Source: an uncultured Clostridia bacterium
GTDB lineage: Bacteria; Bacillota; Clostridia; Peptostreptococcales; Anaerovoracaceae
Assembly (NCBI GenBank): GCA_937900415.1
Contig: CALCEY010000004.1
Coordinates: 62,001 to 126,000 of the forward strand
Direction: 5' to 3'
DNA: 64,000 nt
In this document: positions 51,159 through 59,250 of the stretch, one piece after another
Layout: each line of letters begins with the position of its first letter
Numbering within the stretch: position 1 is the first letter of the stretch
The notes under the pieces: generated by a model
Database searches by the model: none
Seen by the model: only the letters and a program-made list of their open reading frames with translations
Told to the model about the DNA's origin: nothing
Program-made: the position numbers and the translations under genes

Positions 51159-51557
51159 CTACCATACATAACAGATTACTTCGCCGCCAATTCCCAAGTT
51201 TCTGGCTTCCTTGTCGCTGATAACTCCCTTTGAGGTGGAGATTATCGCGATGCCAAGGCCTCCTAAAACCTTTGGAACTTCTCCGGCTTTCGCATATTTT
51301 TTAAGTCCCGGCTTGGAAATCTTTTTGATTCCGCTGATGACTCTTTCTTTATGTGCACCGTATTTCATTGTGACTTTAATCGTGCCCTGCTTATCGTCTT
51401 CTATCACTTCAAAATCAGTAATGTAGCCTTCTTCTTTTAAAATTTCGGCGATGGACTTTTTCATCTTTGACGCCGGAATTTCAACGGTTTCATGACCTGC
51501 TGTATTGGCATTTCTGATTCTTGTCAGCATATCCGCTATAGGATCTGTCATTGTCAT
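51159..51557 (-). CDS. rpsH: Ribosomal protein S8
   Basis: 132 residues; MTMTDPIADMLTRIRNANTA and the GLGIAIISTSKGVISDKEAR block are diagnostic. S8 represses the spc operon in E. coli through an rplE site. Nothing equivalent is evident here. A GTG or ATG two codons later could also serve as start. Confidence 0.97.
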   Translation of the reverse strand: MTMTDPIADMLTRIRNANTAGHETVEIPASKMKKSIAEILKEEGYITDFEVIEDDKQGTIKVTMKYGAHKERVISGIKKISKPGLKKYAKAGEVPKVLGGLGIAIISTSKGVISDKEARNLGIGGEVICYVW

Positions 51558-51582
51558 TGCAGTGTTTCTCCTTTCTTTTATA

Positions 51583-51768
51583 TTACCAGCTTGCTTTTTT
51601 TACGCCCGGGATTTCTCCTTTATAAGCAAGCTCTCTGAAACATATACGGCAGATACCGTATTTTTTCAATACAGCATGAGGTCTTCCGCAAAGTCTGCAT
51701 CTTGTATATGCACGAGTTGAGTATTTAGGTTTTCTCTGCTGTTTTACTTTGAGAGATGTTTTTGCCAT
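51583..51768 (-). CDS. rpsN: Ribosomal protein S14, zinc (type Z) form
   Basis: 61 residues with four zinc-binding cysteines in CRLCGRPHAVLKKYGICRIC. The short zinc-containing form is typical of Gram-positives in this operon; a zinc-free copy may exist elsewhere. Lies 9 bases after rplE. Confidence 0.97.
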   Translation of the reverse strand: MAKTSLKVKQQRKPKYSTRAYTRCRLCGRPHAVLKKYGICRICFRELAYKGEIPGVKKASW

Positions 51769-51777
51769 ATTTCCCTC

Positions 51778-52320
51778 CTATTTCTCAAACGGCATACCCA
51801 TGAGTTCAAGCAGTGCCTGAGCTTCTTCGTCGGTCTTTGCCGTAGTTGTAAATACAATGTTCATACCTTTTATCATATCAACCTTGTCGTAGTTGATTTC
51901 AGGGAAGATCAACTGTTCCTTGATACCCATGGAATAGTTTCCTCTGCCGTCAAAGGAGTTTCTGCTGACGCCCTTGAAGTCTCTTACTCTTGGAAGGGAG
52001 ATGTTAAAGAGCTTGTCAACAAACTGATACATATTCTCGCCTCTTAAGGTAACCTTTGCGCCGACAGCCATGCCCTGTCTTACTTTAAAGTTGGCTATGG
52101 ATTTCTTTGCCTTTGTAATAACAGGTCTCTGTCCGGTAATGATGGCGATTTCCTCTACAGCTGACTCCATTACCTTAGCGTTGTCCTTGGCTTCGCCAAG
52201 ACCCATATTTATAGTAACTTTTTCGAGCTTGGGAACTTCCATTACGTTTTTATACTGGAATTTTTCCTTCAATGCACCGAAAACCTTTTCATCATACATT
52301 GTCTTTAATCTTGCTGTCAA
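51778..52320 (-). CDS. rplE: Ribosomal protein L5
   Basis: 180 residues; binds 5S rRNA and touches S13 across the subunit interface. KLEKVTINMGLGEAKDNAKV and SLPRVRDFKGVSRNSFDGRG are family hallmarks. Follows rplX by 17 bases. Confidence 0.98.
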   Translation of the reverse strand: MTARLKTMYDEKVFGALKEKFQYKNVMEVPKLEKVTINMGLGEAKDNAKVMESAVEEIAIITGQRPVITKAKKSIANFKVRQGMAVGAKVTLRGENMYQFVDKLFNISLPRVRDFKGVSRNSFDGRGNYSMGIKEQLIFPEINYDKVDMIKGMNIVFTTTAKTDEEAQALLELMGMPFEK

Positions 52321-52337
52321 AGTTCTTTCCTCCTTTC

Positions 52338-52643
52338 CTAATCTATTACGGCGCCCGTCTTCTTGGACACTCTTACTTTTTTGCCGTTCTCAGTTTTATA
52401 GCCTACTCTTACGCCCTGCTTTGTCTTTGAATCGTAAAGCATTACATTGGAAGCATCGATAGGTCCCTCCATATGCTTGATTTCAGCGGCCGCCTTCTGA
52501 GTAGCCTTGGCATGTTTTGTCTGCATATTTATGCCTTGTACGACAACCTTATTTTCTTTAGGCATCGTCTTTAGAACTTTTCCGGTTTTGCCTTTATCCT
52601 TACCGGTGATTACTACCACCGTATCGTCTTTCTTTATACGCAT
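52338..52643 (-). CDS. rplX: Ribosomal protein L24
   Basis: 101 residues with an N-terminal KOW motif (DTVVVITGKDKGKTGKVLKT). Assembly-initiating large-subunit protein near the tunnel exit. Sits 11 bases after rplN. Confidence 0.97.
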   Translation of the reverse strand: MRIKKDDTVVVITGKDKGKTGKVLKTMPKENKVVVQGINMQTKHAKATQKAAAEIKHMEGPIDASNVMLYDSKTKQGVRVGYKTENGKKVRVSKKTGAVID

Positions 52644-52654
52644 CCTTACACCTC

Positions 52655-53029
52655 CTACAGTACTTCCGGTGCCAATGACACGATTTTCATAAAGCCTTTT
52701 TCTCTCAGCTCTCTGGCAACCGGTCCGAAGATACGAGTTCCTACAGGGTTCTTATCTTCTTTATCTTTGATGATTACCGCAGCGTTCTGGTCGAATTTAA
52801 CATAGCTTCCGTCGCTTCTTCTGGCACCATGCTTGGTTCTTACCACTACAGCTTTCACAACGTCGCCTTTTTTTACAACTCCGCCGGGAGTAGCCTCTTT
52901 AACTGCACATACGATTACGTCGCCGATATTTGCATACTGACGGCTTGTGCCTCCCAGGATACGGATGCAAAGCAGTTCTTTTGCTCCGGAATTGTCGGCA
53001 ACTCTTAATCTGGTTTCTGTCTGAATCAT
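52655..53029 (-). CDS. rplN: Ribosomal protein L14
   Basis: 124 residues, MIQTETRLRVADNSGAKELL start and GDVVKAVVVRTKHGARRSDG core. Interface protein that contacts 16S rRNA and the silencing factor RsfS in other bacteria. 14 bases after rpsQ. Confidence 0.98.
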   Translation of the reverse strand: MIQTETRLRVADNSGAKELLCIRILGGTSRQYANIGDVIVCAVKEATPGGVVKKGDVVKAVVVRTKHGARRSDGSYVKFDQNAAVIIKDKEDKNPVGTRIFGPVARELREKGFMKIVSLAPEVL

Positions 53030-53043
53030 GATCTGGTGCCTCC

Positions 53044-53304
53044 TTATTTAACCTTTTCAACGATGTTGACAAGTCTCCATCTCTTGTCTTTTGAGAGCGG
53101 TCTTGTCTCCATAATTCTTACTTTATCGCCTATCTGACATTCGTTATTCTCATCGTGAGCCTTAACTTTTTTTGTTCTCTTTACCGCTTTTCCGTAAAGG
53201 GAATGTCTTACGAAGTCTTCTATGGCAACAACCACAGTTTTATCCATTTTGTCGGATACAACTACACCGACTTTAGTCTTTCTTCTGTTTCTTTCAACTG
53301 TCAT
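53044..53304 (-). CDS. rpsQ: Ribosomal protein S17
   Basis: 86-residue OB-fold protein binding 16S rRNA early in assembly. RKTKVGVVVSDKMDKTVVVA and GDKVRIMETRPLSKDKRWR are diagnostic. 16 bases after rpmC. Confidence 0.97.
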   Translation of the reverse strand: MTVERNRRKTKVGVVVSDKMDKTVVVAIEDFVRHSLYGKAVKRTKKVKAHDENNECQIGDKVRIMETRPLSKDKRWRLVNIVEKVK

Positions 53305-53320
53305 ATTACATCCTCCTTTC

Positions 53321-53527
53321 TTACTCGGCAGCAGCGCTTGCCAGTTCCTTTTCTCTTATAATAGTCTTAACTCTGGCTATGTCCTTCTTGAGCTCCCTCA
53401 TCTTTATAGGGTTTTCCAGCTGTCCGGTTGCGTGCTGGAATCTCAGGTTGAACAGTTCCTTTTTCATTTTGGACAGTTCTGTATTCAATTCAATCTCTGT
53501 CATTTCTCTCATTTTCTTCAATTCCAT
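53321..53527 (-). CDS. rpmC: Ribosomal protein L29
   Basis: 68 residues, two helices. LFNLRFQHATGQLENPIKM is the L29 signature. Its ATG shares one base with the rplP stop (TAATG), indicating coupled translation. Confidence 0.97.
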   Translation of the reverse strand: MELKKMREMTEIELNTELSKMKKELFNLRFQHATGQLENPIKMRELKKDIARVKTIIREKELASAAAE

Positions 53528-53958
53528 TATGCGTCCGCCCCCTTTGCTTGCTGTTCCTTGATGGCAAACTTACATTTTACCGGGAGTTTATGGGAAGCGA
53601 GTCTCATAGCCTCTCTGGCCTTTTCTTCTGAAACCCCTTCTATTTCAAACATAACTCTGCCCGGCTTAACTACTGCTACCCAATACTCAGGAGCACCTTT
53701 ACCGGAACCCATACGTACTTCGGCAGGCTTCTTTGTTACCGATTTGTGTGGGAAAATCTTTATATATACTTTACCGCCTCTTTTGATAGATCTTGTCATT
53801 GCGATACGAGCCGCTTCTATCTGATTAGAGGTGATCCATCCACATTCTTGTGAAACTAATCCGTAAGCGCCGTAAGTAATGGTATTACCCTTGGTCGCTA
53901 CGCCTTTCATTCTTCCTCTGTGAACTCTTCTGCGTTTAACGCGCTTTGGCATTAACAT
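53527..53958 (-). CDS. rplP: Ribosomal protein L16
   Basis: 143 residues beginning MLMPKRVKRRRVHRGRMKG; organises the A-site tRNA region. GSGKGAPEYWVAVVKPGRVM is conserved. Stop overlaps the rpmC start by one base. Confidence 0.98.
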   Translation of the reverse strand: MLMPKRVKRRRVHRGRMKGVATKGNTITYGAYGLVSQECGWITSNQIEAARIAMTRSIKRGGKVYIKIFPHKSVTKKPAEVRMGSGKGAPEYWVAVVKPGRVMFEIEGVSEEKAREAMRLASHKLPVKCKFAIKEQQAKGADA

Positions 53959-53984
53959 TGCGTAGTTCCTCCTTTCCTACTTGT

Positions 53985-54869
53985 TTAGTTTTCAGTTTCT
54001 ACAGTTTCAGTGCTTGCAGCTTCAGCCTGCGGTTCTTCTGTCTGCGGCGCTTCAACCTTCTTAGGTCTGATTCTCATGTTTACAGCCTTAGGAGCTTCGT
54101 TTCTGTCGCCGCGGCTGTTTCTTCCGCCCTGACGGTTCTGTCTGTCGCCGCCCTGACGCTGACGTCTTTCGCCGTCTTTTCTCGGTCTTCTTTCTCTCTT
54201 ATCGCGCTTTTCTTCGCGGATAGGGCTCTGAAGGCCTTTGTCGAGAACTTCGCCGTGGTTTATCCAAACCTTTACGCCTATCTTTCCGTAGGTTGTATCT
54301 GCTTCAGCAAAGCCGTAGTCTATGTCTGCTCTCAGTGTGTGGAGAGGAACGTTGCCTTCGCTGTATTTTTCGCTTCTTGCGATTTCAGCTCCGCCGAGTC
54401 TTCCCGATACCGTTACCTTGATACCCTTGGCTCCCGACTTCATAGTTCTGCCGATAGCCTGCTTCATGGCTCTTCTAAAAGAAACACGTCTTTCCAAAGC
54501 CTGAGCGATGGACTCTGCCGTAAGCTGAGCGTCCAGCTCTGATTTTCTTACTTCTTCTATGGAAATTTCGATTTCCTTGCCGGTAAGTTTCACCAGGTCT
54601 TTCTTGAGAGCTTCGATGCCGTCTCCCGCTCTTCCTATAACCATACCCGGCTTAGCGGTAAGAACGGTAACTCTGATCTTGTTTTCTGCTGCTCTTTCAA
54701 TAAGAATTTTTGAAACGCCGGCTACATATAATTTTTTCTTTACAAGCTCTCTTACTTTCTTATCTTCAGCAAGAAAATCTGCAAAGTTCTTTTTATCTGC
54801 ATACCATTTAGATTCCCAGTCTTTTATAATGCCCACTCTTAAACCATGCGGACTAACTTTCTGACCCAT
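53985..54869 (-). CDS. rpsC: Ribosomal protein S3 with long charged C-terminal tail
   Basis: mRNA-entry-site protein. From the ATG at 54869 (MGQKVSPHGLRVG; AGGAGGAGG upstream) it has 294 residues. KH domain (about 40-110) with GMVIGRAGDGIEALKKDL and the C-terminal S3 domain to about 210. Beyond that is a tail of about 80 residues: an Arg/Gly/Gln-rich stretch (RRQRQGGDRQNRQGGRNSRG) and an acidic end (PQTEEPQAEAASTETVETEN). Most S3 are 210-240 residues; long tails are known in some Clostridia. Confidence 0.96.
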   Translation of the reverse strand: MGQKVSPHGLRVGIIKDWESKWYADKKNFADFLAEDKKVRELVKKKLYVAGVSKILIERAAENKIRVTVLTAKPGMVIGRAGDGIEALKKDLVKLTGKEIEISIEEVRKSELDAQLTAESIAQALERRVSFRRAMKQAIGRTMKSGAKGIKVTVSGRLGGAEIARSEKYSEGNVPLHTLRADIDYGFAEADTTYGKIGVKVWINHGEVLDKGLQSPIREEKRDKRERRPRKDGERRQRQGGDRQNRQGGRNSRGDRNEAPKAVNMRIRPKKVEAPQTEEPQAEAASTETVETEN

Positions 54870-54883
54870 GAATGAACCTCCTC

Positions 54884-55225
54884 CTATTCCTTTTCTCTTA
54901 AAGTCACGCCTACATGGCTTGTTCTCTTTAAGATCAGTGATGCGCTGCCACGTGAACCGGCTCTCCATCTCTTCATCGTAGGGCCCTGGTTTGCGTAAAC
55001 TTCTGCAACGTACAAATTATCCGGATTCATATCGAAATTGTTTTCAGCGTTTGCTGCTGCTGACTGAACAACTTTTTCTACGATTTGTGAACCTTTGCCC
55101 GGGGTGAACTTTAAAATGTTCAATGCCTCGTTTAAGTCCTTACCTCTTACTAAGTCTGTAACAGGTTTCAGCTTGATAGGAGACATTCTTACATATTTAG
55201 CAACTGCTTTTGCTTCCATTTTCAT
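54884..55225 (-). CDS. rplV: Ribosomal protein L22
   Basis: 113 residues. Its extended beta loop (GSRGSASLILKRTSHVGVTL region) lines the exit tunnel, where macrolide-resistance changes occur in other bacteria. YVRMSPIKLKPVTDLVRGKD is conserved. 14 bases before rpsC. Confidence 0.97.
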   Translation of the reverse strand: MKMEAKAVAKYVRMSPIKLKPVTDLVRGKDLNEALNILKFTPGKGSQIVEKVVQSAAANAENNFDMNPDNLYVAEVYANQGPTMKRWRAGSRGSASLILKRTSHVGVTLREKE

Positions 55226-55236
55226 GTTCTCCTTTC

Positions 55237-55518
55237 TTATCTCTTAACCTTTGAAGACTTGTCGGCAGCGTGGCCTCTGTAGTTTCTTGTCGGAGCAAAT
55301 TCTCCAAGTCTGTGTCCTACCATGTCTTCTGTAATATACACAGGAACGTGTTTCTTGCCGTCGTGTACCGCAATGGTATGTCCCACCATCTGCGGGAATA
55401 TAGTTGATGGCCTCGACCATGTTTTTATTACTTTCTTTTCGTTAGCCGCGTTCATCTCTTCGATGGCTTTCAGCAGCTTTGCGTTTACGAAAGGGCCTTT
55501 TTTAAGTGATCTACCCAT
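55237..55518 (-). CDS. rpsS: Ribosomal protein S19
   Basis: 93 residues: MGRSLKKGPFVNAKLLKAIE and the late GHRLGEFAPTRNYRGHAADK motif. Head protein paired with S13. 18 bases after rplB. Confidence 0.98.
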   Translation of the reverse strand: MGRSLKKGPFVNAKLLKAIEEMNAANEKKVIKTWSRPSTIFPQMVGHTIAVHDGKKHVPVYITEDMVGHRLGEFAPTRNYRGHAADKSSKVKR

Positions 55519-55536
55519 TAGTTTTGCTCCTTCCCA

Positions 55537-56370
55537 TTATTTTTCATTTCTTCTCTTTACGATATATTGATTTGAAGCTTTGTTTTTCTTTCTTGTCTTG
55601 TAGCCAAGTGCAGGTTTACCCCAAGGAGTAACAGGGCTCTTGCGTCCTACAGGAGCTCTTCCCTCACCACCGCCGTGTGGATGGTCGTTAGGGTTCATTA
55701 CGGAACCTCTTACGGTAGGTCTGATACCCATGTGTCTTTTTCTTCCGGCCTTGCCTATCTGAATATTAGCATGATCCATATTGCCGACTTCTCCGATGGT
55801 GGCTCTGCATCTCATGCTTACTTTTCTTACTTCTCCGGAAGGAAGTCTTACCTGTGCATAGTCGCCTTCTTTAGCCATCAGCTGAGCTCCGTTTCCTGCT
55901 GATCTTGCCAGCTGTCCGCCTTTGCCAGGCTTGAGCTCTACATTGTGGATGATTGTACCTACAGGAATATTGGCTATCGGAAGAGCGTTTCCTACTACGA
56001 TATCAGCTTCAGGTCCCGATACAATCTTCTGTCCTACTTCTAATTTGTTAGGAGCAAGGATATATCTCTTTTCTCCATCGGCATATACGATAAGAGCGAT
56101 GTTGGCGCTTCTGTTCGGATCGTATTCAATAGTCTTTACAATTCCCGGAATATCGTCTTTGTTTCTCTTGAAATCTATGATTCTGTATTTTGGTCTTGTT
56201 CCGCCGCCTTTATGTCTTACGGTGATTTTGCCTCTGTTATTTCTTCCTGAATGTTTCTTAAGAGTTACAGTCAGCGACTTCTCAGGGGTGCTTGTCGTAA
56301 TCTCTTCAAATGTGGAGACAGTCATTCCTCTAAGACCAGGAGTAGTCGGATTATATTTTCTGATTCCCAT
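55537..56370 (-). CDS. rplB: Ribosomal protein L2
   Basis: 277 residues; needed for subunit association and peptidyl transfer. The late GVAMNP-like region reads RGSVMNPNDHPHGGGEGRAP with the conserved His. Follows rplW by 19 bases. Confidence 0.98.
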   Translation of the reverse strand: MGIRKYNPTTPGLRGMTVSTFEEITTSTPEKSLTVTLKKHSGRNNRGKITVRHKGGGTRPKYRIIDFKRNKDDIPGIVKTIEYDPNRSANIALIVYADGEKRYILAPNKLEVGQKIVSGPEADIVVGNALPIANIPVGTIIHNVELKPGKGGQLARSAGNGAQLMAKEGDYAQVRLPSGEVRKVSMRCRATIGEVGNMDHANIQIGKAGRKRHMGIRPTVRGSVMNPNDHPHGGGEGRAPVGRKSPVTPWGKPALGYKTRKKNKASNQYIVKRRNEK

Positions 56371-56389
56371 TATTTACATGCCTCCTAAC

Positions 56390-56680
56390 TTATAGTCCCT
56401 GGAAGAATTCAATCTCTTTGCTCTTTTCTGTAAGAGTAACGATTGCTTTCTTGTAAGCAGAAGTTCTGCCCACGTTTCTTCCCATTCTTTTAACTTTACC
56501 GTCATAATTCATTATATTTACTCTGGCTACTTCCACGCCGAAGATTTCTTCAACTGCTGTCCTAACCTGAGTTTTGTTGGCGTCTGCTGCCACCTTGAAC
56601 GTGTACTTTTTGTTCTGGGCTACGTCCATGCTCTGTTCTGAGATAACCGGTTCCAGAACTATATCATAAGCTGTTCTCAT
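56390..56680 (-). CDS. rplW: Ribosomal protein L23
   Basis: 96 residues; docking site for trigger factor and SRP at the tunnel exit. YTFKVAADANKTQVRTAVEE is conserved. Its ATG overlaps the rplD stop by one base. Confidence 0.97.
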   Translation of the reverse strand: MRTAYDIVLEPVISEQSMDVAQNKKYTFKVAADANKTQVRTAVEEIFGVEVARVNIMNYDGKVKRMGRNVGRTSAYKKAIVTLTEKSKEIEFFQGL

Positions 56681-57303
56681 TACAGGTACACCTCCTCGAT
56701 TTTTTCAACTGCTTCCCTGGTAACTATGAAGCTTGTGTGGTTTACGATTTCATAAACGTTCATCGTATTTACCAGCGCTGTTCTTACTCCAGGAATGTTT
56801 GCTGCTGACTTTATTACGTTTTCGTCTTTTTCGGCCATTACGATCAATGCCTTTTTACCAGCCTTTACATTTGCCAGCACATTGATCATTTCCTTTGTCT
56901 TAGGAGCTTCAAACTTCAGCTCGTCTAAAACGATTATTTCCTTTTCCGCTACCTTTGAAGAAAGCGCCGACTTCATTGCCAGTCTTCTTAACTTCTTAGG
57001 AAGCGTATATCTATAGTCTCTCGGCTTTGGAGCAAATACCACTCCTCCTCCAATCTGCGATGGGTCTGTTGAGCTTCCCTGTCTGTGGCGTCCTGTTCCT
57101 TTCTGTCTGAAAGGCTTGCGGCCGCCTCCTCTGACTTCGCCTCTCGTCTTAGCTGACTGGGTTCCCTGTCTCTGGTTTGCCAGATAATTCTTAACTACTG
57201 CGTGAACTGCGAATTCGTTTGGAGTGATTGCGAAGATTTCATCTTTCAATTCGATTGATCCAGCTTCAGCTCCTGCCATGTTTAGCATTGTTACTTTTGC
57301 CAT
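56680..57303 (-). CDS. rplD: Ribosomal protein L4
   Basis: 207 residues; tunnel-lining loop GGGRKPFRQKGTGRHRQGSS. In E. coli L4 represses the S10 operon by binding the rpsJ leader, so the long leader at 58542-58797 and the rpsJ-rplC spacer are of interest. Confidence 0.97.
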   Translation of the reverse strand: MAKVTMLNMAGAEAGSIELKDEIFAITPNEFAVHAVVKNYLANQRQGTQSAKTRGEVRGGGRKPFRQKGTGRHRQGSSTDPSQIGGGVVFAPKPRDYRYTLPKKLRRLAMKSALSSKVAEKEIIVLDELKFEAPKTKEMINVLANVKAGKKALIVMAEKDENVIKSAANIPGVRTALVNTMNVYEIVNHTSFIVTREAVEKIEEVYL

Positions 57304-57328
57304 TTTTGCTTCCTCCTTCCCTCAGTTC

Positions 57329-57964
57329 CTATTTGTCCTGACCTTTAACTGCATACTGAACGCGAACCAGTCCGCCTTTGTTTCCCGGAACTGCGCCCTT
57401 AACCAGCATAAGGTTTCTGTCTTCAATAACTTTTACCAGTACAACATTCTGTACCGTAACGGTATCTCTGCCCATTCTTCCCGGGCCCTTGTTGCCCTTG
57501 AATACTCTTGATGGGTAAGTACCTGCTGCCAGAGCTCCGGCAAGTCTCTTGTGTTTTGAGCCGTGAGTCATAGGGCCTCTGTGGTGGCCGTGTCTCTTGA
57601 TGTTGCCCTGAGTACCTTTACCTTTTGATACGCCTGTAACATCCAGCTTCTTGCCTTCTTCAAATTCTGCAGCCGTTATTACCTGTCCTACTTCGTAGGT
57701 TTCGCCTTCTTCCACTCTGAATTCGGCCAAATATTTTTTAGTAACTACGCCGGCTTTTTCAAAGTGTCCGGTGAGAGGCTTGTTGACTCTCTGCGGCTTC
57801 TGGTCTTCAAATCCAACCTGCACGGCATTGTAACCGTCGGTTTCTACCGTCTTTACCTGAGTTACTACTTCAGGGCCTGCTTCGATGACTGTTACGGGGA
57901 TTACGTTGCCCTGCTCATCGAATATCTGGGTCATTCCCAGCTTTTTACCTAAGATTGCTTTCAT
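57329..57964 (-). CDS. rplC: Ribosomal protein L3
   Basis: 211 residues; MKAILGKKLGMTQIFDEQGN start and KGTQGNIKRHGHHRGPMTHG core with the Gln that PrmB methylates in other bacteria. GGAGG precedes the ATG. An unusually long 265-base spacer separates it from rpsJ. Confidence 0.98.
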   Translation of the reverse strand: MKAILGKKLGMTQIFDEQGNVIPVTVIEAGPEVVTQVKTVETDGYNAVQVGFEDQKPQRVNKPLTGHFEKAGVVTKKYLAEFRVEEGETYEVGQVITAAEFEEGKKLDVTGVSKGKGTQGNIKRHGHHRGPMTHGSKHKRLAGALAAGTYPSRVFKGNKGPGRMGRDTVTVQNVVLVKVIEDRNLMLVKGAVPGNKGGLVRVQYAVKGQDK

Positions 57965-58229
57965 ATTTTTCCTCCATAATCTTACATTGGAACGCTCTGG
58001 TTTGGATTTTGCATCTGTCCGCCCGGCGCGCCGACACAGGCCCGGCGCAAGGGACTATCCCTCTCATGCGTTCTTACTAAGGGAGTGTTCCCTTCTCGGT
58101 TGTCTGCCGGTCTTCTGGCTCGTCTGCCCGCGCTGCTCGCTTCTGCGGTGCTTGTGTGCTATGACACTGCCGTTCCTTATCCGGCGTGTCTTGCATATGT
58201 GCCAAAAGCCTGTGCAGTTCATTTTTCAC
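57965..58229 (-). other. Long GC-rich hairpin-rich spacer between rpsJ and rplC
   Basis: 265 bases where most Firmicutes have a few tens. More GC-rich than neighbouring genes. Small hairpins: AAGGGA/TCCCTT (58079-58094), AGGGA/TCCCT (58050-58062) and palindrome GGCGCGCC (58025-58032). No coding sequence with ribosome site on either strand. Confidence 0.55.
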
Positions 58230-58541
58230 TTACAGCTTGATTTCAATGTCTACGCCTGCGGGCAGATCCAGCTTTGTAAGCGCGTCTGTAGTCTTCAGAG
58301 TCGCATTGGTGATGTCGATGAGTCTCTTGTGAGTTCTCTGCTCGAACTGTTCTCTGGAGTCTTTGTACTTGTGTACGGCTCTCAGAATTGTTACGACTTC
58401 TTTTTCCGTAGGAAGCGGAATAGGGCCGGAAACATCGGCGCCTGTCTTCTTGGCTGTCTCTACGATTTTAGCTGCTGACTGATCCAATAAAGCGTGGTCA
58501 TAAGCTTTCAGTCTGATTCTGATTTTCTGCAATTCGCTCAT
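58230..58541 (-). CDS. rpsJ: Ribosomal protein S10
   Basis: First gene of the S10 operon and Nus-factor partner (NusE) in antitermination. The ATG at 58541 (MSELQKIRIRLKAYDH) has AGGAGG upstream and gives 103 residues, the family length; an upstream in-frame start would add 24 unrelated residues. SGPIPLPTEKEVVTILRA is conserved. rpsL-rpsG-fusA-tuf are not upstream here. Confidence 0.97.
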   Translation of the reverse strand: MSELQKIRIRLKAYDHALLDQSAAKIVETAKKTGADVSGPIPLPTEKEVVTILRAVHKYKDSREQFEQRTHKRLIDITNATLKTTDALTKLDLPAGVDIEIKL

Positions 58542-58790
58542 TTTCGTCCTCCTAAAATTTTTTGTACTGTTTTCGCTATGCTTGTACAAGGGGTTCAAAT
58601 GCCTTGTTTTCAACGCATACGGCGTTTTCGCTTGCTTAGGCCGCCTTTAGTACACGCTGCCGTGTGTTTTTACTTTTTACCCACACGAGAAAAACCAGGC
58701 GAATCCCTCCGCCCTCATCACGTGAGGACATTCTCTGCGGAAATTACCTGATAGCTCAGCAACTTCCCGCTTCATCGCCTTTTTCACAAG
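58542..58790 (-). promoter_or_regulatory. S10 operon leader (predicted structured 5' UTR)
   Basis: About 250 transcribed bases between the predicted promoter and rpsJ. It holds several short hairpins: ACAAGG/CCTTGT (58586-58607), AACGC/GCGTT (58612-58626), ACACG/CGTGT (58652-58665) and palindrome CTTGTACAAG (58581-58590). A regulatory leader for L4 or another r-protein is plausible but not a match to a known family that I can confirm. Confidence 0.45.
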
Positions 58791-58797
58791 CTATTTA

Positions 58798-58826
58798 AGT
58801 ATATATTATCCGTCAAATTATTGCAA
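58798..58826 (-). promoter_or_regulatory. Predicted promoter of the S10-spc-alpha operon
   Basis: Minus strand: TTGCAA (-35, 58821-58826), 17-base spacer, TATACT (-10, 58798-58803). A/T tracts upstream could act as an UP element, as expected for a strong ribosomal promoter. Confidence 0.55.
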
Positions 58827-59250
58827 GAACTTTTTTTATATTTTTTTAAGTTTTTTGACATGTGAAATGAGTGTTTGCAACGTGTATATGTCTCTATATT
58901 TTTACACTGTTCCCGGTGTTCTTTTTTCTGTTTTTCATTCTTTCTTATATAAAGCGACAGCCGATATATATTTAGTATAAATCATTTATTTTTACGCGAG
59001 GAAGCACAATATAAGGCTACTCATATGAACTGTGCGCTAACGTACAGATTCTTCAACTGCGGATCTCCTGCCGTCTCATTCCAACGAGCTTCGTGCATCG
59101 CAGGTCTCATAATAGTCTGCTGCCCACATGCGGTCATTCAAATTCAAAACAAAAAGAGCCGGCAGAAGCCTCGGCGTCCGCTTGCCAAGCAGAAGCTTGA
59201 CATTACGGCCGATTGGTTCAGACAGCTCTTTATCTCTAAGATATCATAAA
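58827..59250. other. AT-rich intergenic region between the S10 promoter and psuG
   Basis: About 420 bases. The left part has T and A tracts (possible UP element). Near 59150-59190 the minus strand has a GC-rich imperfect hairpin followed by CTCTTTTTGTTTTG, a likely terminator of psuKG. A reading frame at 59025-59249 lacks a ribosome site and is not called. Confidence 0.4.

Noticed and set aside
58586..58607. tRNA-like T-loop sequence (GGTTCAAAT)
   Set aside because: No acceptor, D or anticodon stems surround it; it is part of a short hairpin in the S10 leader.
59025..59249. 74-residue plus-strand frame
   Set aside because: No ribosome site, no recognisable composition, and it runs into the psuG terminator region.
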